The position numbers and the translations under genes were made by a program. A stretch of DNA of 28,842 nucleotides, taken from assembly GCA_964425355.1 (NCBI GenBank), contig CAYRMO010000029.1:1-28842 (forward strand). The letters are read 5' to 3'. This DNA is from Litorimonas sp964425355 (GTDB lineage: Bacteria; Pseudomonadota; Alphaproteobacteria; Caulobacterales; Maricaulaceae). The notes beneath the pieces were generated by a model. That model saw only the letters and a program-made list of their open reading frames with translations. It ran no database searches and was not told the DNA's origin. Below are positions 1 through 8,305 of the stretch, one piece after another. Positions within the stretch are counted from its first letter, which is position 1. Every line of letters begins with the position of its first letter.

Positions 1-57
1 TCCCATGGCAGCGTAACTAAAGAAAAATAGTCTCCGGTAAACACGGGGCGGTTCATT

Positions 58-264
58 ATGACTTTAGGGGAAGGTGTTTGTGAAAGTTGTGCAGATGGAA
101 TTGATATAGGTTATTGGGTATATACACCAAATGGCGTTATAACTGTGAATAGTCTTGACAAGGGCTTCAATGACGACGACTTTTTCATTCGCAGCCGAGT
201 CATTTGGCAGGCAATGTTGGGGAATAGTCATCCTCTTATGCTTGCTCACCCTAGATGGAAGTAG
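58..264 (+). CDS. Possible small hypothetical protein (68 aa)
   Basis: This is an open frame starting with ATG and encoding a short soluble polypeptide with two Cys (CESC) near the N-terminus and several aromatic residues. There is no convincing ribosome binding site, only a G-rich stretch about 7 bases upstream. I recognise no family. A 61-codon frame overlaps it on the other strand, so coding status is uncertain. The first 57 bases of the window contain no recognisable gene end. It could be a gene remnant or chance. Confidence 0.25.
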   Translation: MTLGEGVCESCADGIDIGYWVYTPNGVITVNSLDKGFNDDDFFIRSRVIWQAMLGNSHPLMLAHPRWK

Positions 265-311
265 GTGATTAAAGTGCCTCGACGCCCAACAGCTCTATCT
301 TTTTCGTGTGC

Positions 312-602
312 TTAAATACTTAGCAAAGCAATCACGGCGGGAGTCCATAAAAGGACAGTCAAAATCAGTAGAATAAAATTATAATTTATCGCCTTTTGTT
401 TAAACACTGCCAGCACAATAATGATTAAACTCATAAATGCCGTTATGCTGAATCCAAGAAAAGTAAATATAGCAATTCCACCCAACGGATCTACGTCTGA
501 CGTTGATACAGATCCAGAAAATCTCCGAATAAACGATAGGAGAAAAATGGCTAACTCAGATAGGAGAAGCCCCAGAATAGAAATAGAAATAAAACGGGTC
601 AT
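312..602 (-). CDS. Small membrane protein, three predicted TM segments
   Basis: This encodes a 96-residue, very hydrophobic protein. Hydrophobic stretches lie at about residues 5-23, 42-66 and 73-95. They are separated by a short polar loop rich in Ser and Asp (around residues 27-40) and a Lys-containing turn, which implies three membrane crossings. No catalytic motif or recognised family is visible. The next gene on the same strand, at 722-1321, is also a membrane protein, so the two may be cotranscribed, although about 120 bases separate them. The Shine-Dalgarno signal is weak. The composition strongly suggests a real membrane protein, but its function is unknown. Confidence 0.5.
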   Translation of the reverse strand: MTRFISISILGLLLSELAIFLLSFIRRFSGSVSTSDVDPLGGIAIFTFLGFSITAFMSLIIIVLAVFKQKAINYNFILLILTVLLWTPAVIALLSI

Positions 603-721
603 GCGCTTAGCTTAAGACAGAATCTAATATAACGGAAGAGTAAGCGTCCTTCTTTGAGCCATTTTGACGCTAAGTCTCAGCTTTATACGCAATAATCATC
701 CTCTGACAGTGTATGACTGAT

Positions 722-1321
722 TCAAGGGGCGCTTTTATTGTCGCCCCTTTTGGACAAAAAGAAGGACATGATGACGCTAAAGAATATTCCTGAGAATAAC
801 CCGCATAATATTGCAACTATAGCAGACTCCATCGACCAGCCTGATGAGAGACCTCTCTGGACGAAGAAAAACAACGTCATGAATATACCAAATTGCAAAC
901 CCATTTTTACGCCGCCGACTTCCGTCGGATTTTCGGACGTCGTTGAGGCAGACTTTAAACGTGAAAGCTCCCAAGATTTAAATTTCTCGCCAAACAGAAG
1001 GTCAACAGGCTTCCAAAAGGGGAACGTTATGATTAAAATGAGGACGGAAAACACATTTAGGAGCGTAGGTATTTTATTCTCACAATTGGGGCAATAAAAT
1101 CCTTTATAATGGAAGAAAACATTTCCTTTGCCCCATAATTTAGAAGAATGAATTGTCTCACAATGCGGGCATTCAACATATGATCGATCAGGTAAAGGCT
1201 CCGAACTTGTTTCGTCAATTAAACAAATCTTTGGAACACGCTGACCAAGAATTATTTCGTTAAAGCACAGTCCTGGATTTAAAATCCAATGTATCAGCAA
1301 TGGGTGTGGCAGTTTCCACAT
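722..1321 (-). CDS. Zinc-ribbon membrane protein of unknown function
   Basis: This is a 199-residue protein with a cysteine pair CPHC at residues 51-54 and a second pair CPNC at 77-80. That is the spacing of a zinc ribbon. A hydrophobic segment follows at about 86-105, then a charged region at 110-138, and two further hydrophobic segments at about 143-157 and 165-190. The likely topology is a cytoplasmic N-terminal domain carrying a structural zinc site, anchored by three membrane helices. I do not recognise a named family. The last codons overlap a GC-rich inverted repeat (see 724-749). Function cannot be assigned from sequence. Confidence 0.7.
   Translation of the reverse strand: MWKLPHPLLIHWILNPGLCFNEIILGQRVPKICLIDETSSEPLPDRSYVECPHCETIHSSKLWGKGNVFFHYKGFYCPNCENKIPTLLNVFSVLILIITFPFWKPVDLLFGEKFKSWELSRLKSASTTSENPTEVGGVKMGLQFGIFMTLFFFVQRGLSSGWSMESAIVAILCGLFSGIFFSVIMSFFLSKRGDNKSAP
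724..749. terminator. GC-rich hairpin at the 3' end of the zinc-ribbon gene
   Basis: AAGGGGCG (724-731) pairs with CGCCCCTT (742-749) around a 10-base loop. The 8-bp stem lies inside the final codons of the minus-strand gene and is not followed by a clear T tract on that strand. It may act as a weak or Rho-assisted terminator, or protect the mRNA end. The call rests only on the inverted repeat. Confidence 0.35.
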
Positions 1322-1515
1322 TTTATACTTATCGTTTTTTCAACCATATTCTTATAGGTAGGAAGCAATTTAAGTTTTACAATAAAAAATTTGCTTTATT
1401 TATGAAACGACGCTCTGATTGAAGGTAAAAAAAGACCATCGATTATGAAACACTAATGTCCGTCCGCTTTAAAAGGAAAGACGAAAACCACCACATAGAT
1501 ATATCCTCATCTTAT

Positions 1516-1541
1516 AGCAGGGAACCCAATCCCGCCCTCGC
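1516..1541. repeat. Dispersed short repeat, copy 1
   Basis: This sequence reads AGC AGGGAACCCAAT followed by CCCGCCCTCGC. It matches 1814-1840 in the same orientation with one indel and two substitutions, including an identical 15-base core CCCAATCCCGCCCTC. The consensus of the two copies has inverted arms GCGAGGG and CCCTCGC, so the unit is an imperfect palindrome. Read on the minus strand it encodes ARAGLGSLL and then a stop, resembling the glycine-rich G2 box of histidine kinases. Confidence 0.6.
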
Positions 1542-1606
1542 TTTGAAGGCCGTAACAATTAAAGGACTTTGGATCAGTTCCAAACACAGATTTGACAGCA
1601 AAAATC

Positions 1607-1840
1607 TCACGCGTCTTGTGACGGAGCTTCTTGAAATGAGGTGTCGGACAAATCTGTCTTGGGCATATGACCTGCGGATGTTTGGCGAGATGCTTCAGGC
1701 GCTTGATCCGCTACGACTCCAAATGGAATTTCAATCAAAAAGCGCGACCCCTCACCCAATTCTGATGTGACAGATAATTTTCTATCCATAGCTTTTACAA
1801 TTTTGCATGAAATAGCGAGGGACCCCAATCCCGCCCTCAC
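1607..1840 (-). pseudogene. Remnant of a histidine kinase ATPase domain
   Basis: On the minus strand this frame contains AGLGSLAISCKIVKAMD, then KLSVTSELGEGSRFLIEIPF and a polar tail to the stop. It matches the end of a HATPase_c domain: the G2 box (normally GxGLGLAI), the helix IVxAMxG, the strand ixVxSexGxGSxF, and the final hydrophobic-Pro strand. Only about 40 residues are recognisable. The H box, N box and G1 box are absent upstream, where the frame turns into non-kinase sequence. One extra codon (Ser) disrupts the GLGLAI motif, exactly where a copy of the short repeat lies. I read this as a degraded gene fragment rather than an active sensor. The overlapping plus-strand frame (1456-1770) is most likely a shadow. 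Confidence 0.5.
1814..1840. repeat. Dispersed short repeat, copy 2
   Basis: This is the second copy of the element at 1516-1541, 298 bases away, in direct orientation and sharing the core CCCAATCCCGCCCTC. The arms GAGGG and CCCTC can pair. It sits at the exact point where histidine-kinase similarity begins on the minus strand. The rest of 1322-2024 outside the repeats and the remnant shows no gene I can support. Confidence 0.6.
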
Positions 1841-2024
1841 AAAGAAAAATCCGCACATGGTATTAAAAGTAAAGTTTAACAATACTGATGTAAGAATACT
1901 GGGCCTGATTTGTACTGTGGTAAAACCAAAGGTGGCCTTTCACCTCATCTTAGGAAATCGATTATTTAAACCCATCGATTTAAAGGGCCTGTGTGCGCGC
2001 CTTTATCTTTGTTACCGAACCTCA

Positions 2025-2483
2025 CTATTCCTTTAGGTCATTAGACCAATTGGCCTGTTGAATTTTTGTATCAAGGTCTCTTAGATCTGCAGCAATCTTA
2101 TCAGATTGCTTTTGCAATGAAGCGACATCTATCGCGCTAATCATTTTAATTTCACTATGTGAATAACGATTAGCTGCCGGAGTCGATTGTTCCGCAAGTT
2201 TCTTATAGGTTCCGTGACGCTTCTTAAAAACATCACGCCGCGCAAGCGCCTCAACCATTGGGACGCCGTTTTCCAATTTAATTTTATTATTGGTGAGGTT
2301 GATCCTGACGATCAATTTTTCCAGCTGTTGACTAACTTGATCATATTCCCTGAGCAAGCCTTTTGGATCCTCTGCGGGTGTGTCACCTTCCTGATAAACT
2401 GCATTCCTGTAAATGCGAGATTGTAACTCTACCATACGCCTTTGCAAATCCGCTCGCTCGATTAGCGCTTCAGCTAGTTTCAT
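2025..2483 (-). CDS. DIP1984 family (septicolysin-like) protein
   Basis: This is a 152-residue, highly charged, mostly helical protein beginning MKLAEALIERADLQRR. It continues with the QxR, QEGDTPAEDP and RINLTN segments typical of the DIP1984 family (DUF6847). Members are short coiled-coil-like proteins of unknown biochemical role, some annotated as septicolysin, and I see no enzymatic motif. I chose the ATG at 2483 rather than the TTG one codon upstream. The strong purine-rich ribosome binding site GGGGAGGG is about 5 bases from the ATG, and family members start with MKLAEAL. The helical pattern with few aromatics runs through residue 60. It is transcribed in the same direction as the methyltransferase upstream, with a 90-base gap that contains an inverted repeat. 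Family call is confident, function is not. Confidence 0.85.
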   Translation of the reverse strand: MKLAEALIERADLQRRMVELQSRIYRNAVYQEGDTPAEDPKGLLREYDQVSQQLEKLIVRINLTNNKIKLENGVPMVEALARRDVFKKRHGTYKKLAEQSTPAANRYSHSEIKMISAIDVASLQKQSDKIAADLRDLDTKIQQANWSNDLKE

Positions 2484-2527
2484 CAAACCCTCCCCTTTAC
2501 CAGATCAGATACGGTTGATCCGTCGCC

Positions 2528-2552
2528 ATTACTGTAACGTCATGGCAGTAAT
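2528..2552. promoter_or_regulatory. Inverted repeat between methyltransferase and DIP1984 genes
   Basis: ATTACTG (2528-2534) and CAGTAAT (2546-2552) are perfect 7-base inverted arms separated by 11 bases. There is no T tract, so it is a poor intrinsic terminator. Its position upstream of the DIP1984 gene start (2483) fits an operator or an mRNA hairpin. Confidence 0.35.
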
Positions 2553-2573
2553 TTGTCGAGGTCTTTGCTTGTG

Positions 2574-3233
2574 CTAGATTTTGGTGGCGATTATAACTTC
2601 GGATGGTAGACCAAATGCCGACAGTAATTTTTTATGCTGAATTGACCACATGGTGTGATCAAGATGCATATCGATGATGATTGGTCGACACCCGCCAACA
2701 GATGAGGGACTTATCCGCTGAATAAGAGCCCAACTTTTACTGATAAATCTTGACCAGAGTGACCCCCCCTCTGTTAGGCTTGCTATACAAAGACGCCCGC
2801 CGGGTTTCAGAATGCGGTGCGCTTCATTGAGGATTTGTTTTGCATCCTGGTCAGACAATAAATCAAACACATAGGTAGATATGAAACGATCATATGACCC
2901 GTCCTGCAAATCAAAGGTGACTTCGCCCTCGGTTAATTGGAGTTGAGCGCGGTCTTTAAACGCTTCGAGGCGAGAGCTCGAGAGCGAAATCATTTCCGGA
3001 CTAATATCCAGTCCCAAATAGGTCGCGCTTGACGGAAGTTCCTCATCCAACAATCTATGCGCGAATTTCCCAGTCCCGCAGCCAAATTCCAGAACAAAAC
3101 CCGCCTCATCAAAAGCGGCATGCGCGCATAGCTCATCCATGGCCTTATCTTCATACCATCCCTGCGAGTCTTGCTTTGCGCCATATCCATCGTAATAGGC
3201 CCGGGCCTGTGATGATGTCAGCGTTTTGGTCAT
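2574..3233 (-). CDS. Class I SAM-dependent methyltransferase
   Basis: This 219-residue protein has the Rossmann-type methyltransferase order. Motif I, VLEFGCGTGKF, is at about residues 47-57. The acidic strand YLGLDISPEMI follows at about 72-82, and FDLQDGSYDRFISTYVFDLL is the motif II/III region. A post-motif helix and the strand HRILKPGGRLCIASL match UbiE/Methyltransf_11 proteins. The C-terminal part (PSSVGGCRPI and onward) is likely the substrate-binding cap. The substrate cannot be told from sequence. It could be a small molecule such as a quinone precursor or lipid, since the layout is that of small-molecule methyltransferases rather than DNA or rRNA enzymes. The ribosome binding site (GAAAGA) is modest. 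The neighbouring autotransporter ends 200 bases upstream, so this gene probably has its own promoter. Confidence 0.85.
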   Translation of the reverse strand: MTKTLTSSQARAYYDGYGAKQDSQGWYEDKAMDELCAHAAFDEAGFVLEFGCGTGKFAHRLLDEELPSSATYLGLDISPEMISLSSSRLEAFKDRAQLQLTEGEVTFDLQDGSYDRFISTYVFDLLSDQDAKQILNEAHRILKPGGRLCIASLTEGGSLWSRFISKSWALIQRISPSSVGGCRPIIIDMHLDHTMWSIQHKKLLSAFGLPSEVIIATKI

Positions 3234-3432
3234 GACTGATCTTTCGGTCTGTGGGGCTATTGGCCTAGTCTAATATAGATCGACCTATCACGTCTGGGGT
3301 TTAAGACGAAAGTCACAAATTTGACAGAGACTGTGTGTCTCACCGCACCTCAATATTCACAAACCAGCTTATCGCATTGGAATTATCAATATAGTGAAAT
3401 CACCCAAATTGAGCCAGGATTTGAATACAACT

Positions 3433-6400
3433 TTACCTGATGCTGAAGTTTAGTAAGGCAGCGTGACTATTTTGTTCACCATTGAAACGTCCCTCATACC
3501 CAAGGCCCAGGCTAATCCTATCCGACATCAACCATGTTGCTCCACCATCCAGTATGACACCACCCGATCCCGCATCAGGTGCAAAAACAACAAAGTCAGT
3601 ATTGGACGACCCACTTAAGCTGAGGTTCCGGCTAACATCCCTATTGCCGGTTACATCATAAAGAGCACTAAGATCGACTTTCAGACTATCCGATTGCCAT
3701 GTAGAATAACCTCCCAGCCCCAAACGCGTTTGATTTACAGATTCTGCTTCGCCGAATAAATTCAAGCTATCCGCGCCAGTCTCATTGACGGCACCTTGAT
3801 CTGCTGAAACATATTCCACACGTATCGTTGGACCATAATGTAATCCCTTGGACTGGGTCGGAAAACCATATCGTAATTCAGCCTCAGCATTGAATAAATC
3901 AAGATCATAATTCGCAATTGCCGTACGATCTAGATTGCCAAAAACGATATTTCTGGTCGTATCGGTACTTCCCTGTGATATCGCCAAAGATCCGGTGGCC
4001 AACAAGCCTGTCGCCCGCTTGCCATACCGGCCATGGACGCCAAAATGCGTCGCTTGACGCGTTGCCCTTGAGGCGCGATCATCAAGCCTTAATGTTTCAT
4101 TGGAACGCCCTATTGCAGCACCAAGTGTCACCGCGTTTGAGGCGGACGTCCAGTCAACCCCACCGACAACCGAACCCCGAGAAAAATCGGTCTCCGCCGC
4201 ATTGCCATCATCTTCAAAATCGCCAGTGAGCCCATCTGCGACAATCCACCCGGACCATCCGCTTTGCTGTATTGAATTGGCGCGTTTACGCATAGCATTT
4301 GGCAAAAGTCGCGCTTGTTCCAAGCCAGTTTTCAACACGGTTGCATGTAGCTCACCCGACGCGGCCTCAAGCGCCGGTAGGGCTTCGCCTTCCAAAAGGA
4401 AAGAAAGCTCAGAAACGACGACCCGTTCATCAGTCCCTTGCAATGTCCCAAAATCAAGCAAACCCGTTGCTGCTCCCAATTGATTGGTGGTTTCAGCAAC
4501 AGAGACAAAATCAGCACTGGGAGCTAATTGAATAACAACATCATTCCCAATAGTCTCCAATGTTATATCCAAGAAGGCTGTTGACGCTTCTGTCAATCCA
4601 TCAAAGGTTCCGGTTATACCTCCTGCGCCCGATAAAATGACGAATTGATCACCACCAATAAATTGTCCTGCGGCTGACAAAGCATTGACCCGCCCGCCTT
4701 CTATTGTGACAGTCCCATCAGCCGAAATACGGTCCGATGTACCATCCGGCAGGAAACGAGCATTAAAGACAGAGCCTTGGCGGAAGATAATATCTCCGGC
4801 GACATTCACTTGGCCTGTCGGGTCACCAAGTGTTGAGACGTCACCCGAAATGTCCAATCCACCAACTGCTCCCCCTAAGAACAAATTGGTATTAGCGGAA
4901 GTGATAACGTCTACACCGGATAATTCTGTCAATATATTTGCGCTGCCGCCGCGAAGCTCATAGCGAGAAAATATATTAGAACTATTATCGGTTACAGTAA
5001 GGGTACCAGTCCCCTCTTGTGCAAAGGTTTCAAACTCATTCAGGGTGAAATTTCCCAAATCAAAGGATGAATCCTCATTGTCAGTGGTGGTGAAAAGCCC
5101 AGAATCATTTCCATCCCCACCAGAAACCATGAGGGTATAAGATAATTCAGGCAGGATCAGGATATCGTCTCCAGTGCCCAATGTGATAAAATCAGCATTC
5201 GTTCCCTCAGCTAAATCGACGATATCTGCGCCTCCGCCCGCATCTAGAACACCATTTATTGTCACACCATCTTCTGTGGAAATCGTATCATCCCCATCAC
5301 CAAGCCGTACATCTCCATTAATCAAACCAGTCGCCCTGCCGATAAAGCTGTCCGAACCTGATCCCAGATCAATTGCAACCCCATTGCCACCTGTTACTGT
5401 ACCCGCGATATCAACATTGGTTTGATTAGGCGTTTCGAATAGGGTCTCCGCAAGCCCGGTAGCTGTTGAGAACGTGCGTCGCGTAAATTCACTCTGGTCA
5501 ATAATCCCGACACCATCGTCGCTGATAAGAGATGAGCCGTCCTCAATAAAAATAGAGCTTGTCGAGAGCAGCGCCGTTTCATCACCAAAGCTCGCAATGC
5601 CATTAATGACTATACCTTGTGTGTTATCACCTATTGCATTGACTTGGCCATTATTCACAATGTTAATCTCGACAATATCGCCTGCAGTTTCTATACCAGT
5701 GACATTCTGACCAGTGCTGTTGATCTGGCCGCCATCCACATTAATAATCAGACCGGGCGTATCGCGGAAACGGCGACTTTCATCGACGGCCACAACACCT
5801 CTGACAGTTCCTTCTTGTCCAAATGTTGTATCTGGGACATTATTCCCGCCCTCCACATTAACTGTACCCAAGACATTCAGCGTCTGTGAATCAAGTAGGA
5901 AGGCGCCAATTGCAGAGCCTCGCGCTTCAGTCCCATTACCAGCCACCGCATTAATTGTACCATTCAGATTTACTGTGGGTGATTCACCATTACCAGTTAA
6001 ACTAAAAACACCAGTGGCGCTTCCGCCAAGGGCAGACCCGACATCGCCAGTCCCGAATGCATCCCCGCCTGTCGCATTATAGACCCCGTTCAGATTTACT
6101 GTACTGCGTGTTTCATCTCCGAGAAATGAAAGGCTTACCGCTTGAGCATTTCCTCCCGAAAATTCCAAATCTTCGTTAGTTTGGGTCACATTAAAAGAGG
6201 CGTCACCCCCGATAGCATCTATAACTGCATTATGCGTAAAGTTCGCGGTCGTTCCTGCCGCAAAACTTATACCGTTTGCCGTTCCGCCCCTGGCATTGCC
6301 GGCCATTTCTACACCCGTATTAGTGTAAGTCAGATTACCACCTTGAGATATAATATCTGTTTCATGTGTATAATTTACATCACTCCCACCAAAACCGGCA

Positions 6401-7983
6401 AAAGCTAAGCCAGATGATGTCCCACCATTGACAAGACCAAGATGATTGCTGCCGGAAACCGAAACATTGGCATCACCACCCCGCACATCAATAATATTGC
6501 GAATCTGCAAATCTGTTTGGCCGCTACTGACATAGGCAATACCTGTTGCGCCGCCACCCCCGGCAGAAATACTGACAGTTTCATTAAAATCATCAACATC
6601 GGCATATAGTGTACCTGTGGGAGCGGGACCGACACCTTCTATATCTGCAGTAACATTTCCACCTCTCACCGTAACCGGGCCATCGACAACCAGACTAGCT
6701 TGCCCGCCCACACCGCTGTTTACTACAATGCCTGTGCCGTCCTGCGCGTCCGCATCCAAATGCACAAGTCCAGAGCGCTCTCCGCTACCGCCCTCTGAAG
6801 CACTGGCACTCGCCGTTATATCTCCACCCGTGACATTTATTTGCCCCGTGAAATCGATATCGAAGTTATCAGCCTCGATATTCAGACCCGCCGCTTCTCC
6901 GTCTGATCGGAAATCATTTCCTATTGCAATCGCGGCGCCTTCCGTCTCATTCACGCCGGTACTTGTGCTTATTGCCGTAACAAAGACATCACCGCCTTCA
7001 ATTGTAAGGTCGCCATTATAGTCAATATTTACATTTTCAAATCGTGGTAGGCCACCGACTAACTCACCGTTCACAGTATTGAAGGCCGGTATAAATATCC
7101 CGGAAACTTCCGAATGAGAGGCTTGCGCATCCGCTGTATTATTCTCTGTTGTAGCAGTAATATCAGCGCCGCCGCCAGTCACTGTGATATCGCCTATATG
7201 AGAAAAATCGAAATCACCAAAACCTTGCGCGAGTACCCCATGAACTTCACTTACCTCATTTGTAAACTGAATGGCTCTCGTCCCTGCTGTGCCTTCTGTG
7301 CTATTGATGGTCTCTACAATTCGCTCACCGTCATCAATGGCAATATTTCCATTGCTGGTGATCGTGATGTCGCCAGCATCTGACTCTGCACGTAAAGCCG
7401 CAAATCGGTTAGAAAACAGGTCTTGGCGTGAATTATCGGTTTGGCGAATAGCCCCACGCTCGACATCAATATTACCATTAAAGGTCAGATCAATATCTGA
7501 TCCAGCCTCTAGGCCGAGCGCACCAAAAGTCGCAAAAGCAAGATCATCATTATTTATGGTTTGGCTTTGCTCGATCACGCCGGAGAAATTGCCCGTGAAA
7601 TTACCCGTAATCGCGCCGTCTGTAATAATATGAAAGCCTGTGCGTTGATTGACTACGTTAGTCGCCGGGGGATCCAAGACAATGTTGATCGGTTCAGCGC
7701 TCGTATCAAATGTCACATCCAAAGCCTCATTATTTGTGAAACGAAAACCCCTCCCGCCAATATCCCCAGTTACACCTGTAAAGATGATTTCTGAGACAGT
7801 ATCAGAGGATATAAATGGGATATCAGATAAATCCCCGTCACAAATTAACGTTGCGCCTGACGAATCCTCATTACAATTGGCATAAGCTGGACTGGCCACA
7901 AATACCATTGTGAAGGCGAGTAAAGCCCCGGACATCATATATTTGGTTCGCAGGTTTGAAATATATATAGATGTAGTTGACAT
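3433..7983 (-). CDS. Autotransporter (type Va) with large beta-helical passenger
   Basis: This 1516-residue protein begins with an N-terminal export signal. A charged stretch is followed by a hydrophobic core at about residues 17-30 and an AxA-type cleavage site at SPAYANC (near residue 35). Residues of about 40-1225 form a passenger rich in Gly, Asn, Thr and Val, with many repeats of the type GGDxT/INVxGG, as in parallel beta-helix adhesins. Around residues 890-960 there are acidic glycine motifs such as GDGDDTI and GTGDDILIL that resemble calcium-binding nonapeptides. The last 280 residues (from about 1235, after MRKRANS) alternate polar and hydrophobic residues as expected for a 12-strand outer-membrane barrel. 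The ending NFSIR is unusual because most barrels end in Phe or Trp. The start has AGAGGG about 7 bases upstream. It probably acts as a surface adhesin or biofilm protein. No protease triad is visible. Confidence 0.9.
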   Translation of the reverse strand: MSTTSIYISNLRTKYMMSGALLAFTMVFVASPAYANCNEDSSGATLICDGDLSDIPFISSDTVSEIIFTGVTGDIGGRGFRFTNNEALDVTFDTSAEPINIVLDPPATNVVNQRTGFHIITDGAITGNFTGNFSGVIEQSQTINNDDLAFATFGALGLEAGSDIDLTFNGNIDVERGAIRQTDNSRQDLFSNRFAALRAESDAGDITITSNGNIAIDDGERIVETINSTEGTAGTRAIQFTNEVSEVHGVLAQGFGDFDFSHIGDITVTGGGADITATTENNTADAQASHSEVSGIFIPAFNTVNGELVGGLPRFENVNIDYNGDLTIEGGDVFVTAISTSTGVNETEGAAIAIGNDFRSDGEAAGLNIEADNFDIDFTGQINVTGGDITASASASEGGSGERSGLVHLDADAQDGTGIVVNSGVGGQASLVVDGPVTVRGGNVTADIEGVGPAPTGTLYADVDDFNETVSISAGGGGATGIAYVSSGQTDLQIRNIIDVRGGDANVSVSGSNHLGLVNGGTSSGLAFAGFGGSDVNYTHETDIISQGGNLTYTNTGVEMAGNARGGTANGISFAAGTTANFTHNAVIDAIGGDASFNVTQTNEDLEFSGGNAQAVSLSFLGDETRSTVNLNGVYNATGGDAFGTGDVGSALGGSATGVFSLTGNGESPTVNLNGTINAVAGNGTEARGSAIGAFLLDSQTLNVLGTVNVEGGNNVPDTTFGQEGTVRGVVAVDESRRFRDTPGLIINVDGGQINSTGQNVTGIETAGDIVEINIVNNGQVNAIGDNTQGIVINGIASFGDETALLSTSSIFIEDGSSLISDDGVGIIDQSEFTRRTFSTATGLAETLFETPNQTNVDIAGTVTGGNGVAIDLGSGSDSFIGRATGLINGDVRLGDGDDTISTEDGVTINGVLDAGGGADIVDLAEGTNADFITLGTGDDILILPELSYTLMVSGGDGNDSGLFTTTDNEDSSFDLGNFTLNEFETFAQEGTGTLTVTDNSSNIFSRYELRGGSANILTELSGVDVITSANTNLFLGGAVGGLDISGDVSTLGDPTGQVNVAGDIIFRQGSVFNARFLPDGTSDRISADGTVTIEGGRVNALSAAGQFIGGDQFVILSGAGGITGTFDGLTEASTAFLDITLETIGNDVVIQLAPSADFVSVAETTNQLGAATGLLDFGTLQGTDERVVVSELSFLLEGEALPALEAASGELHATVLKTGLEQARLLPNAMRKRANSIQQSGWSGWIVADGLTGDFEDDGNAAETDFSRGSVVGGVDWTSASNAVTLGAAIGRSNETLRLDDRASRATRQATHFGVHGRYGKRATGLLATGSLAISQGSTDTTRNIVFGNLDRTAIANYDLDLFNAEAELRYGFPTQSKGLHYGPTIRVEYVSADQGAVNETGADSLNLFGEAESVNQTRLGLGGYSTWQSDSLKVDLSALYDVTGNRDVSRNLSLSGSSNTDFVVFAPDAGSGGVILDGGATWLMSDRISLGLGYEGRFNGEQNSHAALLNFSIR

Positions 7984-8055
7984 GGCGCCCTCTTTTTAAA
8001 ACTGTCTCTCTAATAAGGAATGCGTGGAAACTGATAAAAACGGGTCAAAAAAATT

Positions 8056-8061
8056 ATTATA
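8056..8061 (-). promoter_or_regulatory. Candidate -10 element upstream of the autotransporter
   Basis: The minus strand carries a perfect TATAAT in an AT-rich stretch about 73 bases before the autotransporter ATG. No good -35 is present at 17 bases (only a weak GTCATT-like hexamer), so this is a candidate only. Confidence 0.25.
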
Positions 8062-8125
8062 ATATTTAATGACCTTAAATGACGCGATTTTACGCCTTCA
8101 TGAGTTTTGATTAAATGCACAATCT

Positions 8126-8293
8126 GTGATCCGTCAGCCAATAACCGATAACTTTCGGACAGCATTCAGCGCACTCAAAGGCTCATCTAAGACGAGCAAA
8201 ATTGCGCGGGCCTTACGCGCCTTGGATTATGACGATGACGCTATCCGGTTACATATTCGAAATTTAGCGATATCAAATCGCCTTTCGCAATAG
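8126..8293 (+). CDS. Possible small ORF (55 aa) facing the STM4013 gene
   Basis: A GTG-initiated frame runs to a TAG at 8291. It encodes a short, basic then acidic, helix-prone peptide containing TAFSALKGSSKTSKIARALR and DYDDDAIRLHIRN. The composition and lack of low complexity look protein-like, but no ribosome binding site precedes the GTG, and an upstream in-frame TTA codon shows the frame could be the tail of something degraded. It is convergent with the hydrolase gene ending at 8306. It could be an authentic small protein, a gene remnant or chance. It is the only candidate gene in the 320-base gap 7984-8305. Confidence 0.25.
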   Translation: MIRQPITDNFRTAFSALKGSSKTSKIARALRALDYDDDAIRLHIRNLAISNRLSQ

Positions 8294-8305
8294 GCATTCA
8301 ACCCC

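Noticed and set aside
1516..1541. Possible tRNA 3' end or phage attachment site
   Set aside because: The stretch recalls a T-arm plus acceptor stem, but it lacks the TTC loop signature and no anticodon or D arm is nearby.
1456..1770. Plus-strand 104-codon frame over the histidine kinase remnant
   Set aside because: The opposite strand shows histidine-kinase similarity and this frame shows none. It is probably a shadow.
3918..7885. Many plus-strand open frames of 70-130 codons inside the autotransporter gene
   Set aside because: They lie antisense to an intact 1516-codon gene with a clear signal peptide and barrel. Their translations are low-complexity Pro/Ser-rich shadows.
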